A DNA stretch of 64,000 bases from Chimonanthus salicifolius (GCA_013350335.1 CM023540.1:33811925-33875924); one strand, 5' to 3'; numbered from the stretch's first letter, positions 34,094 through 46,255 are shown. Made by a program: numbers and translations. The notes: generated from the sequence alone by a model not told the origin.

Positions 34094-37000
34094 TTATGGT
34101 TGTTGATCAATCCAACCCTCTTGATCGATGAAGGATCTGCTTGCTAAATTATCTAGCTCGTCCGAACTTAGCTTCTTCTCCCATGGCACTCTCTGGGATG
34201 TGTCTGCACCTGGACCCGAATTTCCGACCTCTGCATATACTATTTGATCCCTGAAACAAACCAAATAAGGTGAGTGAGGATACGAGTTTCTATGAGCGAT
34301 GAGTAATGAGTACATGTTGCGGTGGCTGGATTTTATGGAATAATGTGGGCTGATGTTGCTGGCTGTGATCCTCATATCAAGAAATAACCTAACTTCACAC
34401 GGGTAGTTTAATCGGCAGACACTTTGATTCAAAAATCAAAAGTTCCAAGTTTGAGTCACCTAGTAATCCAAGTACATGGTTTCTCTGTCATAAAAAAAAT
34501 TTAAGAACGAACTTATATAATTGTCTCCCTTGGCCCAACAATTGTGTTTGTTGCAAGCCCATTGGGCTTGGACTATGTACCCACCACACAGATAGGATGG
34601 CCTGTTTACTTTTAGGACTTCACATATAAATGATGTCCTAACTCTTTGGTCTCAATGTTTAAGGGGATCATATCTGAACTTTATATAAGGAACAATAGGT
34701 AAAATGGACAAAGCCCAACTCCAACTGAGGAACAGCCTCTCAACACTCTTTTGCTTCCCTCACATTCCAACGCATACTCATAGAAGGGATGGTCTCATCT
34801 ATGTCATTCAGGTGCGTCCTCCTGCAGAGTCCAACACGGGTTGGCTTCATGATATGGGCCCCAATTCGCATCCTAGGTTCTAATCTGGGCTTTGGGCCAA
34901 GAGATGGTGTTGGGGCAATTGGGTAGAAATTCTCCAACCCAACAACAAATCATGTGGTAGAACATTAAACCGAGAATATAATGAATCTGAGAAAAAATTG
35001 CCCGGAATCTGAAACATGAACAAAACTTTTTTGGTATTTAAGAGGCGTTGTGCAAATATTGCAAATGTTAGGTTTCATTGGAAAACCCCAACTTTCCAAC
35101 AGGGTTGAAATCTGGGCCTAAACGGGTGCAAATTTTGGCCAAAATTATTCTTTTTTAACAATTAAAATATTTGGGTCTGAAATTCTTTATAGAGAAATAA
35201 ATTAATAGAAGCCTGTTTGAGATGATTTAGTCATGTGAGTAGAAGACTAGAGAATGGCCCAGTAAGTAGAGTTTGATAAGTTACAAATGGTAGAAGTTGG
35301 AAGAGTAGACCATTGGAAACTTGGGGAGAAGGATAAAAAGATATAATAAATAGCGGAGTGGTTTATTTTATAATTTATGAGAGAGTAAAATGGAGAAATA
35401 AAACTCAAAAAACTTATTTTAAATAGTAAAATTTTTAACACTTGACAATAAAGAAGAATATGATGATGACGATGATCTAGGTTAAAAAAGCGCAGAAATA
35501 ATTGAGATATTGTATTTTAAATAGTAAAATTTTTAACACTTGACAATAAAGAAGAACATGATGACGACGATGATCTAGGTTAAAAAAGCGCAGAAATAAT
35601 TGAGATATTGGCCGAATTTTCAGATGTCCAAAAAATCGAAATTCACCGAAATTTCAAATTAAAAGACAAGCAAATGATCTTACTCATGGCCTTTGTATTC
35701 CCAAGCATCCCAACCAGCAGGCATGACAACATCTGACATAGTTGATTTGTAGAAAAGAACTCTTGAGGAAGCTCTCCATGCTCTTCCAAGGTAGATTTTC
35801 CCATTTCCTCTCACTGTACAGTGCTTAAACACAAAGCCATTTGGATCATTTGGATTTTCTCTTCCTTGAGCTGTGATGAAACCTGGAACTCCCACGTAGT
35901 CATCCGTCACCATTATATCCACATCCTACACCCCAACAGGATTAAAAATATTTATTATCGTCCTCATGATAAGAAATATCACTTGCACTGTCTATCGTGA
36001 ATCAGCTTTACATCAAAATTTAATCGTAAAATATTGTAGTTTCCATGATTAGATCTCATTTATATGTCAATATTATTGGGGTAGTGAATGAGTCTCATAT
36101 TGGTTGTGAACGGAGAGATTTAAGACCTTATAAATGACTTGGGTCACTCTACACAATAAGCTAGCCTTTTAGGTTGGATACCAAGTCTCAACTAGTGGTA
36201 TCAAAGTCATATCCCCAACACATGTAAATTTAGGAGATCCCCTAGTTGGACAGGATGGTCAGTGACGTTCTATCTGCCGAAGAGTCTAATTCCAAGAGGG
36301 GATTGTTGGGGTAATGTACGAGTCACACATTGGTTGTGGAGGAGATTTAAAGACTTATTAATGACTTCAGTCACTCCACGTAATAGACTAGTCTTTTGGA
36401 CTGGATACCCAGTCTTAATAAATATTGTTAAATTTGGACACATGATATGGTGAATATCAGGTTATTGACAAAACCATAAGGATGGGAATGTAGGACGAGA
36501 TAGATCCAAATATTAGTGGATGTTTGGACTGGAGTGGTGACATGAACTCACTTCAAGAAGTGGGGGTCTTGTGTTCAATTCTCATTTCACCCCCACGTGT
36601 CGCTCCCTGTAAACTTACCTAGGGGTTTACACAGATCCCGGGAATTAGTTGGGTGAGCCATATAAACACATTGGTCATAAAAAAATGTTTCCTAATATTT
36701 TGTATATTTTTTTTAAAAAAAAAAACTGAAATGGACTGAAATGGATAATATTTTGGATGGAATTTTTGGGTCCTCTCGTCATTATTATCATTATCATTGT
36801 AAAAAAAAAAATCTATTTATTTCTATAATTCTCATCTCTTAAAAATAATTTCTTAAGTTTTTTTTTTTAAAAAAAAAAATTAAACTATGAACTAAACAAA
36901 AGAGTAAAGAATCATAACCTACTATCTTAGATATTTTCTTGTTGCCTTACCTCGTAAATGGATTGGCCTGCACCAAAGATGAAGTCGACGGCCCCTTCAA

Positions 37001-38209
37001 TGTAGCAATCTTTAAAGAAATGCCGGCCACTGCAGTCCCACAATGTATCTTGCAGGCCAAGAAATGAGCAACGGTAGAAGGCAACCTTGTCACCACATAC
37101 CAGTGCCGCAACTGCTGGCTTTCTATTTAGTACAACGTCGTCATGGTTGAATGTGTTCTGTAAATGATAATAAAGCCAAACAATTAATGTTAATAACAAG
37201 AAAATTATTTTTTTTTCTTTTTAACTTACGTGTGGGCAACATGTGACTCACATGCACCGATTTTGGTTGGGCTTTCTTTTGCCTAAGTATTCTTAATGCC
37301 GAAGTCTATTCGTAACATATCAAGTTTTTACGCTAAAGTCTTCTAAATATATGGAGTTTTCACGTACAACCGTAAGATATATATATGTACGTGAGGATGA
37401 ATGTGAAGTGACAAAAAGTCCTTAATAAGTTAATTTGTGAAATCAATGACTTTATATAACATTTGAAATACCATTCTCTCGATTATTAACTTTCGAGAGT
37501 AAATTCTACTTCAAAAAATATTATTTTTCTAACAAAATCTATCCATTTGAAATAGATGTGTGCTATGATAGCTTATTTGTACTTTCAAAATAAGAAGTTT
37601 TTCGCACCTTGATACTTATCCCTTTCACCACAACATTATCTGCCATAACACCAAAACTATAGCTATCTTTGGTATCGTCTGCTTCACCCCAAGAAATAAT
37701 TGTACTTTGCGTTCCATCTCCTTCGAGAGCGATGAATGGCTTCTCTTTTGGGATTAGAACCTTCTCTCTGCATAGAAAAGAGACAGTTTAGTATGAGAGA
37801 GTCTAAATCTTTTATCTTTAATTAGAATTTTAATCATTTTAATATTTCTTAAAATGTTCAAGTTTTATTTCGAACATTGTCCTTGAATATTGTTTTAGGA
37901 ACATAAAACAAATCATTATGAATCTTAGGTAGGGTTAGAATGCTAATGTGAGAGTAGTTACTTATAAGTTCCGCCCGCGATCTTGATCACGACCCAATCT
38001 GCATTTTTCGGTGGAATGGAATCAATGGCGGCCTGAATTGTGTTAAAATCTCCATGATCGGACTGATCGACGATGATGGTCTTTGCAACCGATTGGTTAA
38101 CCACATGTCTAGGTCGATAAAATTGCACCCTTCCAAAACAAAAACTAAACAAAAGAGATATGGAGGAGAAGAGTAGAAATAATCGAACGAATTGCATTCT
38201 TTTGAACAT
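34094..38209 (-). CDS. Pectin methylesterase PME2 (PMEI-less, catalytic residues canonical)
   Basis: Exons 37962-38209, 37608-37767, 36951-37157, 35684-35925, 34094-34250, all GT-AG and in phase, 337 aa. Signal peptide is residues 1 to about 26, then the pectinesterase domain without a PMEI pro-domain. Motifs: GGTYKEK (GxYxE type), Gln172-Asp173 in LQDTLWD, Asp194 in AVDFIFG, Arg253 and Trp255 in YLGRAW. The usual QAVAL Gln is replaced (PAVAALV), which I recall as normal in the Arabidopsis PME29/PME55 clade that also shares DAWxxxGHE. Predicted to demethylate homogalacturonan in the wall. ATG 38207-38209 is the first in the likely mRNA (TATA at 38301-38310); a second in-frame ATG four codons on matches the PME3 start. 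Intron 3 holds a TRIM and intron 4 an RTE LINE scrap and a 98-bp tandem duplication. Confidence 0.9.
34251..35184. other. PME2 intron 4, left part
   Basis: Intronic AT-rich sequence. No further gene supported. Confidence 0.5.
35185..35400 (+). mobile_element. RTE-type LINE fragment in PME2 intron 4
   Basis: Translation of the plus strand, with stops, gives [20 protein letters not shown] followed by an [13 protein letters not shown] stretch. This matches the C-terminal tail of plant RTE LINE reverse transcriptases (LRWFGHVQRRP). Short and broken. Confidence 0.6.
35415..35610. repeat. Two tandem copies of a 98-bp repeat
   Basis: 35415-35512 and 35513-35610 are nearly identical (gaatatgatgatgacg against gaacatgatgacgacg). 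They lie directly before PME2 exon 4 inside intron 4. Confidence 0.88.
36074..36420 (+). mobile_element. TRIM retrotransposon in PME2 intron 3
   Basis: LTR1 is about 36074-36194 and LTR2 36304-36420, flanked by the perfect 5-bp duplication aatat (36069-36073 and 36421-36425). A primer-binding site tggtatcaaagtc follows LTR1, complementary to the 3' end of initiator Met tRNA. A purine tract agaggggat precedes LTR2. Total 347 bp with no coding capacity. It belongs to the same family as 54225-54565 (shared tagtcttttggactggatac in LTR2). Confidence 0.85.
36525..36697 (+). mobile_element. SINE-like element in PME2 intron 3
   Basis: B-box-like gtgttcaattctc near 36570 and an A-rich 3' end. The run gtttacacagatcccggg is typical of plant tRNA-derived SINE tails by my recollection. 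No clear duplication. Confidence 0.35.
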
Positions 38210-38300
38210 TCAATGAGAATGAGAGACAATAAGAAAAAAAAATACAAAACCAAAGAAGGAATGCTTTTACTGGTTGAGAAGTGTTTGAATCTGGGGCTTT

Positions 38301-38310
38301 TTTTATATAA
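38301..38310 (-). promoter_or_regulatory. TATA box of PME2
   Basis: TTATATAAAA on the minus strand, about 95 nt upstream of the start codon. Confidence 0.55.
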
Positions 38311-38594
38311 GAGAACTGAATGATTTCATGGTGGGAAGAGGAATTCTCAAGAAACTCTTTTAAGAGTAAGAGATGATCTCCTGTGAAGTAGACTGAACAT
38401 GCTGTAAATTTCAACCCAAAAATGGCACATTGGAATGACACTTGGCTAAATATCATTCCATACAAGATTTGAATTACTTAATTTGGACTGAGAAGAAGAC
38501 CTTCCAAGGTAAAACATGGCATGAAGAACTTAAAATCGATGCCTTTTAATACTGGTACTGGTTTCCTTGTTTATTAATATTAGAATTCCTTGTT

Positions 38595-38740
38595 GCTGGC
38601 ATTGTGATGCTTCTATGTGTCTTTGGTTTCATCATCAATATGATTCTCAAACTTTGGAATGAGAGGGGATTGATTGAATGATAAAATCAATGATAGGAGA
38701 TTGATGCCGCAAAAGAGTTTCTTCTGCAGGCATTATAGGC
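38595..38740 (+). pseudogene. Peroxidase exon-2 relic
   Basis: tgtgatgcttctat, aaactttgg, gattgattg(a)a, ataaaatcaatgata and gtttctt(c/g)tgcaggcatta are shared in order with peroxidase exon 2 (32067-32220). The reading frame is lost and no flanking exons are visible. It shows that a second peroxidase gene of the same type once stood between PME2 and PME3. Confidence 0.75.
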
Positions 38741-39329
38741 TTGAAGTAGGAAAAAATGGCTGAGTCGTATCGAACTCAGGAGGGACCATGTCTGAGTTGT
38801 ACCACTGAGCTGTATCAAAAATTCAAAATTGGTCGAGTCTTATTTGAAATTAGGTAAAGTAACAGGACTTAGCTGAAGCTTCATAGGACTCACTCTTGAG
38901 GGACTAAGTCTCAGTCGACTGAGACTCGGCCAATTTTTAAGCTTTGTTTATCAGTTAAAGGGTAGGTGTGAGAAATGCCTGGCATTAAAAATTCAGGTAC
39001 TTTGGTAGGGTCGATCAGAGTTTGTGTTCTACTTTTTGATAAAAAAAAAAAATAGTTTTACTTAATTTTCGGAGACAGAGATCTTCACTAGTGTTAGAAA
39101 ATGATAACATGGTAATTATTTTTATGAGGTAGAACGCACTCTTAAAAATTAATCATTGAAAGAAGAGTACCTAAATTGTTATATAAAGTTATTGATTTAC
39201 TGATTTGAGACTTTCGTCGCTTTCACAAATAGCTTCGACCACCCGTTAATATACTCTATTCATATTTTATTTTTTAAGGTGAGTTTACGTTGAATTGACA
39301 AATTAAGTTAATAATTGCTACCTTTAATC

Positions 39330-39640
39330 AGCTGGATTTAAAGTCATCGATGGAATATTGGCATGATGAAATTAATATTTGGATATGTCCCAAATGACTA
39401 TGAGAACATGACCCGAAGCCCGATTATTCAAATTAAGAAAGGGTAGGTCCCACATGAGATTTTCATGGGATACACTGTTACTTGTGATGTATATTTGGAG
39501 TTTGATTTTAGAAGTGAAGAAATATAATTTTAATAAATTAGATTTCTTTGTTTGAAATAGATTACATGCTCTCTTCCATATCTCTAAGCATTGAATTTTG
39601 ATGAAACAATTAAACTAGTCTCAAAATAGGCTCGGCCTCG
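39330..39640. repeat. Diverged direct repeat, copy 1 (upstream of PME2)
   Basis: Shares landmarks in order with 45550-45900: tatttggatatgtc(c/t)caaat, gggt(a/c)cacatgagattt variants, gtgtacatttggag-type and gaatttgatgaa-type blocks. Alignment by eye; identity is moderate. Confidence 0.6.
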
Positions 39641-39764
39641 TGGGAGGTTGTAGGTTCGTACCTCTATGGCCTAACTTTGGTGTGCCCTAGGGGTAGTGGG
39701 CTCACTTGTAGGGGTTTTACGTTGAGTTACCTGCGGTTTCCCACATGTAAATTAAAAAAAAAAA
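39624..39764 (+). mobile_element. SINE-like element, same family as 25771-25908
   Basis: B-box-like aggttgtaggttcgtacc, ggtgtgccctaggggtag, and the 3' end cccacatgtaaattaaaa with a poly-A tail. Confidence 0.5.
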
Positions 39765-40435
39765 TATTTTTATTTTGATATAGTATCTATGAATCCATTT
39801 TTTTTCTAGGTTATGAACAGTATCTTGTACGAAAATAAAGAGAGAGACTTAGGGTTAGGGTTATAAAACTTGGCACCTCAGTCTCATTTGCTAAAATTTT
39901 GGACTATATCAAACCAATGCGGTTTGCCTTTTACCCATCTCCCTATAAAAAAAAATTGTATTTTCTAGCAATAAATTATTTAAATTGATTAGTGACAAAA
40001 TGGTTATGACGAAAAGTACTGGAGCATATGGCCCTTAAGTTTAAAAAAAAATGATTTTAAATCATTTATATTTTTAAAAAAAAAATTAAATTGATATGAT
40101 ATGATAAAAATAAATTTGAGTCAAGTTACATAGAGAGGTTTCAAATCGAGTCTAACCTGACTTAAATTGAAAATAACCATTGGAGCACCATATTTTGGGT
40201 GAGATTAGATTAGATCAAGTTAAATAAAAAATATACTATTATTTATAACTTAACTCAACTCATTGTCAGTTTGTCACCTCTAAAACTATCAACAATTGAT
40301 GGATTCAATCACTTATTAGAAGAAACATCTCGGATTCTTATTTTTCAGAGGAAAAAAAAAAAGATAAATTATTAGATTGGAATAAAAGATCAAAGAGGAA
40401 AAAACCAACGAAGAGTTTTATTTATTTTCCAATTT

Positions 40436-43400
40436 TCATGGTTGCTGATCAATCCAGCCTTCTGTATCAATGAAGGATGATCTGTTGATTAACTGGTAAA
40501 CGTCAGAGTCACTGAGCTTCTTTTCCCATGGAACTCTTTGGGAGGTATCTGCGCCAGGACCATAATTACCAACCTCTGCATATGTTATAGCTCCCCTGAA
40601 ATAAATCAAAGTAAAAATGTGAAAAAAAAATAGTTTCCATTACTTAAAAAAAAAATTATAGTTCAACTTCAAATGTTGAGTTAGATTCAAAATTTCGATT
40701 GATATTTTTCACCCTGAATTTCTATCAAAACAAGAAAATCAATAAATGTTGGGCTTTCTCAGAATTTCACAAAAACTGCAGAGGCTGAACCGATATTTAC
40801 ATAACATTGATTTTTTGGGATTTTTACGAAAATAAAATTATTAAGCCCCAAGATGTTTTGACCTAAAAATGTCCCTCCTCTAAAGATGAAAATATCAGTT
40901 TCGGGCACTTTTTAAAACTCAAGTTTATGGTATTGTTTGCCATTTTCTACTACTCTATTGGAATTCAAGTTGGAAATTAAACTCTGTCGATTGTCCATTG
41001 ATTTTTTTTTTTTAACATAGATATTCATACTCCTACATTGGAGATGAGACTAATCCTATAAGTGTGTAAACCTTTCAATGCACACACATTAGATAAATCA
41101 ATGAAAAATAACCCCATGAAAAATGGCGTGAAAGGGTTAGAAGATAATAGAACTCAAGGCCTTATTTCATCAGCCTAGCGTCTTTATTCCGTCTTGAAAA
41201 TTATAAGAATCAACTTGAGTCATAAATCTCAACCGGTAGAAGTTGACTGAGACTCGACAAATATTAAAAAGCATGATGATCAAATTGTACTGCTTAGAAT
41301 TTCAACTTAAAATTTCAATCTTGTGGTGGTAGAGAGAATGAAATGATCTTACTCCTGGCCTTGGAAAGTCCAAGCATCCCAACCAGCAGGCATCACAACA
41401 TTTGCCATAGAAGATTTGTAGAAAAGAACTCTTGAGTAAGCTCTCCATGCTCTTCCAAGGTACACTTTCCCATTTCCTTCCAGTGTACAGTACTTAAACA
41501 CAAACCCATTTGGGTCATTTGCATTTTCTCTTCCTTGAGCTGTGATGAAACCGGGAAATCCCACTTGATCATCATTTACCTTTATATGGACTTTCTGCAC
41601 AAAAAAAGATTAAAAATTATTCATCACTGATAAAACTATTTGCCTATCTAGTTAGGTCATCTTTCTTAAGAGAATACTACAGTAATGAAATTTTGATATT
41701 TCCAATAATTTCCATGATCATGAATGACTTAAGTGTTAGTTGTCTTCATCTTGTTAATGCCTGACCTCATAAACAGATTGGCCTGCACCAAAGATGAAAT
41801 CAACAGCCCCTTCAACGTAGCAATTCTGGAAGTAATGCCTGCCTTGATTATCCCATACTGTATCTTGCAGGCTGAGAAAGGAGCAATGCTGGAAAGAATT
41901 CTTGTCTCCACTTATCAATGCTGCAACTGCCGGCTTTCGATTTGGTACTATATCATTATGGTTGTATGTATTCTGTCAATAATACCAACTAAAATGCTTA
42001 ATATTAATGAACAAGAATAATAATTTGATGATTAGCAATTAGTAAAGAGTAATACTCAATCAGGTAAGGGATGCAATTTGAGGTGGGCTTAACTCGAACC
42101 CATTATGAAAAAACTTGAAAAAAAAATAATAATTTAAGTTTGGGTTGATCGAGGTATCTATCAGACTCGTTTTGGATCCAAAATATAGGGCTTAAATTTG
42201 AATTCAAGTTAGGACTAAGTTTAGCAAATGAAAGCTCAATTAGTTGTCTCCCATCTTAAGAAGTTAGAAGTTGCGGATTTTAGTAGGACTGTGTCTGAGT
42301 TTCTTACACGTAAATTAAAATATATATATATATATGAAATTAGATTAGAGCTTTACCTTGAAGGATATATATCTGGCCACAAAATTGTCAGCCTGAACCT
42401 CAAAAGTACAACTCTGTCTTGTATCATCTGCATCACCCCAAGCAATGGTAGTGGTTTGACTTCCAGATCCGTAGAGAGCAATGAATGGCTTATTTTGCGG
42501 GATAAGAACCTTCTCCCTGCATTTGCATGGCCATGAATACGTAAATCATTGTATCCATAGTAATATAAATGAGACCCAGTTTGTCTTTTATTCAGATTTT
42601 GTCTTAAAAATGTTTTGTCGAATATTGGCTTAAAAACTTCAGAAGAATGTTGAAATTTTATTTTGTGCTCAATTCAGGTCTGATTTACACACAGTATATC
42701 ACAATAATCAAAGTGATACTGAATTTAGAAACCAAACTTTCATGTAGTCCTTTCAATAGTAGATCAATATAATTTTTATTTTTATTTTTTTTTGGAGATT
42801 CTAAATTTAGAGAATGAGAAGAAAATATATGGAGGATTTTATCAAATTTTTAGTAAAATCTTAGAAAATAACATAGAGATCCTATAAACTATCTAAATGA
42901 CATTAACACATATCCACTGAATTCCATAAGCACTAAATATCATTTCATTAAAATATTTTTAAAAAAAATGCTAATTTAAAATTATTTTAGAGCTGAAATT
43001 CGAAAACATTGACGAAAAATAAAGTAATCTATGTACACAAGGAACCATGGTAGCTAAGAATCTCCTATTTTTTACATATTTGTTTCTCAGCATATGACCA
43101 TTGTTGGAACGGAGAGAAGATTATACTCAGCATATGACCATTTTCAATAAGCTCTATGAAATATCATGTTTTCCTTATAATTGAAGGTGTTCAGTCGTCT
43201 CATCCAACTACTCCTTTAGAGTGTGCACACCTCTTAACACACACATACTGGATCACTCTTGAATAGTGGTTTGAGAGATTGAACGTGAATTGAATCAAAG
43301 ATCCCGAGATGGGCTTCTTGACCCTCACGCTAATCCCTTGTGAATATTGAATGAAACACCATATTGAATGAATAGTGTGGAACACGTTAAGTGCTAAGTT

Positions 43401-43686
43401 GAGAATCTCATTATTTGAATAGAATAGGGTACCAATAGATCCCACTCGCAACCCTGATCAGAATCCACTCTGCATTGCTTTCTGGAACGGCATTGATGGC
43501 ATCTTGAATTTTGGTAAAATCTCTGTTACCGGACTGATCGACGAAGATAGTCTTTGCAACTGTTATTTTACTAGCATTGAAACTATTTCCAATACTAGCA
43601 TTGAAACTATTTCCAATCCTTCCATAACAAAAATCAAACAAAACGGATATGGAAATGAAGAGCAGAAGTATTCCAGGGAATTGCAT
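40436..43686 (-). CDS. Pectin methylesterase PME3 (PMEI-less, catalytic residues canonical)
   Basis: Exons 43433-43686, 42357-42516, 41766-41972, 41353-41594, 40436-40595; all joins are GT-AG and in phase, 340 aa. Signal peptide is about residues 1-22. The GxYxE motif is GIYWEKV. Catalytic residues are Gln174-Asp175 in LQDTVWD, Asp196 in AVDFIFG, Arg255 and Trp257 in YLGRAW. Exons 2, 3 and 4 have exactly the same lengths as in PME2 (160, 207, 242 nt), and the proteins end alike (GWIDQQP), so the two are tandem paralogues. After the signal peptide IGNSFNAS is duplicated by a 24-bp tandem repeat. The last exon is short, and its TGA stop was placed from PME2 homology. Role: wall homogalacturonan demethylation. 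Confidence 0.9.
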
Positions 43687-43820
43687 TTTCTATTGCACCA
43701 AACAAGATCAACTCAAAAGATTGAAATGACGAAAAAGAGAAATAGCAAAGAAAAAAAAATTCCAGAGAAGGAACAGCTTTCTTGGGCTAAGAATCATTTG
43801 GAGCTTTGGAGCTTTGGGGC

Positions 43821-43828
43821 TTTTTATA
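43821..43828 (-). promoter_or_regulatory. TATA box of PME3
   Basis: TATAAAAA on the minus strand about 135 nt before the ATG. Confidence 0.5.
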
Positions 43829-44268
43829 GTTACCAGCTTAGAGAGAATAGAACAATTTCTTGTAGTAAAGTGTAGCTACAAAATCTCTTGTGGGGACACA
43901 ACAGTCTCAAAGTCAAGCCTCTGAATCTCATTCTCCCAATACATCATCCAATCCAAGATGTAAATTTATTTAATTTGATAAAATAGTGAATTCACCTCGT
44001 CTAAAAATTGTCATTAAGTTTTATGGGTGATAAATTGGGTAGAATTTTTTCTTCCATCTACGAATACAATTCAAGTCAACTAATGTGAAAATCAAGCTAA
44101 GGTCAATCCACATTTTGAAAAAAAAAAAACTTAACAGACATAACGGAACTCAACTTAAAATAAATACAAATCATGTTGGATTAGTAAATGCTCTTAACTC
44201 GATCTCAACTTCACTTAAGCTTTTTTCTTTTTTATCCATTGGTTTAATCCATATATCCTATCCCACGC

Positions 44269-44774
44269 CAGGGTCGAAATATCGGCTGATAACTATCGTA
44301 TCGGCCGATAGTATCGGTTTTTTAAGACCGAGCAATATCGGCCGATACGATATGTATCGGCCGTCCAAAACGAATATCGGCCGATATGGCCTATATTCGG
44401 TCCACAATATCGGTCACCATATCGGCCGATATATACAAATATCGGTATTTAAAAGTTAATTTTTTTTTTATATTTTTTTAAAAACCGATACGGTTTTTCA
44501 CTATTTTTCCCACGGTTTTTTGCGGTTTTTTGCAGGTTTTCACGGGTTCTGCAACGGTTCTTCCGATACGGCTTTTCACGATTTTACACGGTTTTGCGGT
44601 TTTCACTGTTTTTTGCGGTGTTTCAAGGTTCTTCACACGGTTTTTTTTCACGATTTCGATATCGGAGGAGAGAGAAATAGCCGATATCGGAGGAAAGAGA
44701 AAATTCTGGGCCGATATTGTGGCCCGATATGCATATCGGCCGAAATATCGGCCGGGGCATTTTTTTGACCCCTG
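44269..44774. mobile_element. Larger relative of the ATCGGCCGAT hAT-like element
   Basis: Begins CAGGGTCGAAATATCGG and ends with an inverted GACCCCTG. Near-identical tcccacg stands on both sides (44261-44267 and 44778-44784), though with three extra bases on the right, so the duplication is not exact. The left half has many atcggccgat palindromes. The middle has degenerate tandem copies of cggttttttgcggttttt. No transposase frame. Confidence 0.7.
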
Positions 44775-45549
44775 AATTCCCACGTTCAAAAATCTTAGCT
44801 AATTGTCTCCGTTTTCCATACTCTAATGGTTCATTTTCTTTCATTTTGCATCAATAATGTATTTTTCTTCTCATTTTTTTTTTTTTTTTAAAAAGTCAAG
44901 CTAAGTCAAGTCAAATTGAAGAAAATGGGATTTAGATCGACATCAAAAACAATTGGACTTGATTGAGGCAAGTCAAAGAAAAAATCTACTTACTTCATAG
45001 TGAACTTTTTATGAACCTGACTTGATCCAATCCATTTGCGCCCTTATTATTAGATAAATTGTCGAACTCTATTATAAATTTATCATATTCAATCACGATT
45101 GCCTATCCTAGATAGTTAGGATAAATAACATTAATGATGATAAAATGATGTGTTAAACACATTCATCAAGCATGAGCATTAGCGGCTAAAATGGGTCCGA
45201 TTCAAGTTTGATCGATGATCCAAATTCAAGTCCTGCCCATTTATTATAAAGACTCATTTGGGTCAATTTACATATTTGATGGCTCAATCTAATCTACCTG
45301 AGTCTTGTCTTTCTGAGTCAAGCATGGGTCTAGTGGTGCGAGGCAGGGTCTATCATAACTTATTGTTCAGTTGGATTGAAAAACTCGTCTATTTAAATCT
45401 TCAACTTGAATCCATTTAGATGATTAATTAATTTTAAGTCAGCTCAATTCATTTTATTAAATTATTATTGCATTTAATTTGAATTCTTTTTTTCTAGTTG
45501 AGTTCATATTAAACTTGATGAATTAAGTCAAAGACTGCCACAAATAATG

Positions 45550-45900
45550 GGCATGATTTGAAGTCAATGATAGAATGTTGCCGTAATGAAATAGTTATTT
45601 GGATATGTCTCAAATAATTGAGACTACATGACCAAAATTTCAAAGGTCCATATTTAGAAAAGGTGGGTCTCACATGAGATTTTTAGGGAATAATTGTGGT
45701 GTACATTTGGAGATTTTTTAATATTTTGTACCTGTGAAGGATAATGGCTAAAATACATTTTTTAGCAAATTAGATTTTCTTCTTTAATAAAGAGCATGGA
45801 ATATTTATGATTATATCCTAATCTGTATCCATTGAAATTTAATGAAAAAGTAAGTTATTCCCAGAATAGGTTCAGATTACTATTTTTAATTAGAATATTT
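45550..45900. repeat. Diverged direct repeat, copy 2 (upstream of PME3)
   Basis: Homologous to 39330-39640. Both copies lie 5' of a PME gene, about 1.1 and 1.9 kb from the start codons. Confidence 0.6.
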
Positions 45901-46155
45901 ATGATATTTATGATTTTCTTCTAGTCTGTGGACTTCTTATGTTATTATGTTGTATAGATAGAGTGAGAGAGCAGTTGACTATTTTTCAGTCAAATTCCCT
46001 ACTTTGCAAGTATCATTCATGTCTTTAATCTTTTATTTTCAAATTTCCATTTGCATTGGCGTCAGTTGACTTGCATTAACTTAATATGATACGAATTCTT
46101 GCATAATTTGAAAAGCATTAAGGAATAATTATCCTAACTCCCATGGTCTAATTTG

Positions 46156-46255
46156 NNNNNNNNNNNNNNNNNNNNNNNNNNNNNNNNNNNNNNNNNNNNN
46201 NNNNNNNNNNNNNNNNNNNNNNNNNNNNNNNNNNNNNNNNNNNNNNNNNNNNNNN
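46156..46255. other. Assembly gap (100 N)
   Basis: Exactly 100 undetermined bases, the usual placeholder for a gap of unknown size. The true distance between PME3 and the fragment at 46256 is therefore unknown. Confidence 0.99.

Larger units (their letters stand above)
38741..40435. other. Intergenic DNA between PME2 and PME3
   Basis: Besides the peroxidase relic and a SINE-like piece, 39330-39640 matches 45550-45900, so upstream DNA of PME2 and PME3 is duplicated. No intact gene. Confidence 0.6.
43829..46155. other. Intergenic DNA upstream of PME3 up to the assembly gap
   Basis: Contains the second palindrome-rich element (44269-44774) and the second copy of the PME upstream repeat (45550-45900). 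No gene supported. Confidence 0.55.

Noticed and set aside
44478..44844. Overlapping open frames over the gcggtttttt repeats
   Set aside because: Products of short-period repeats within a transposable element.
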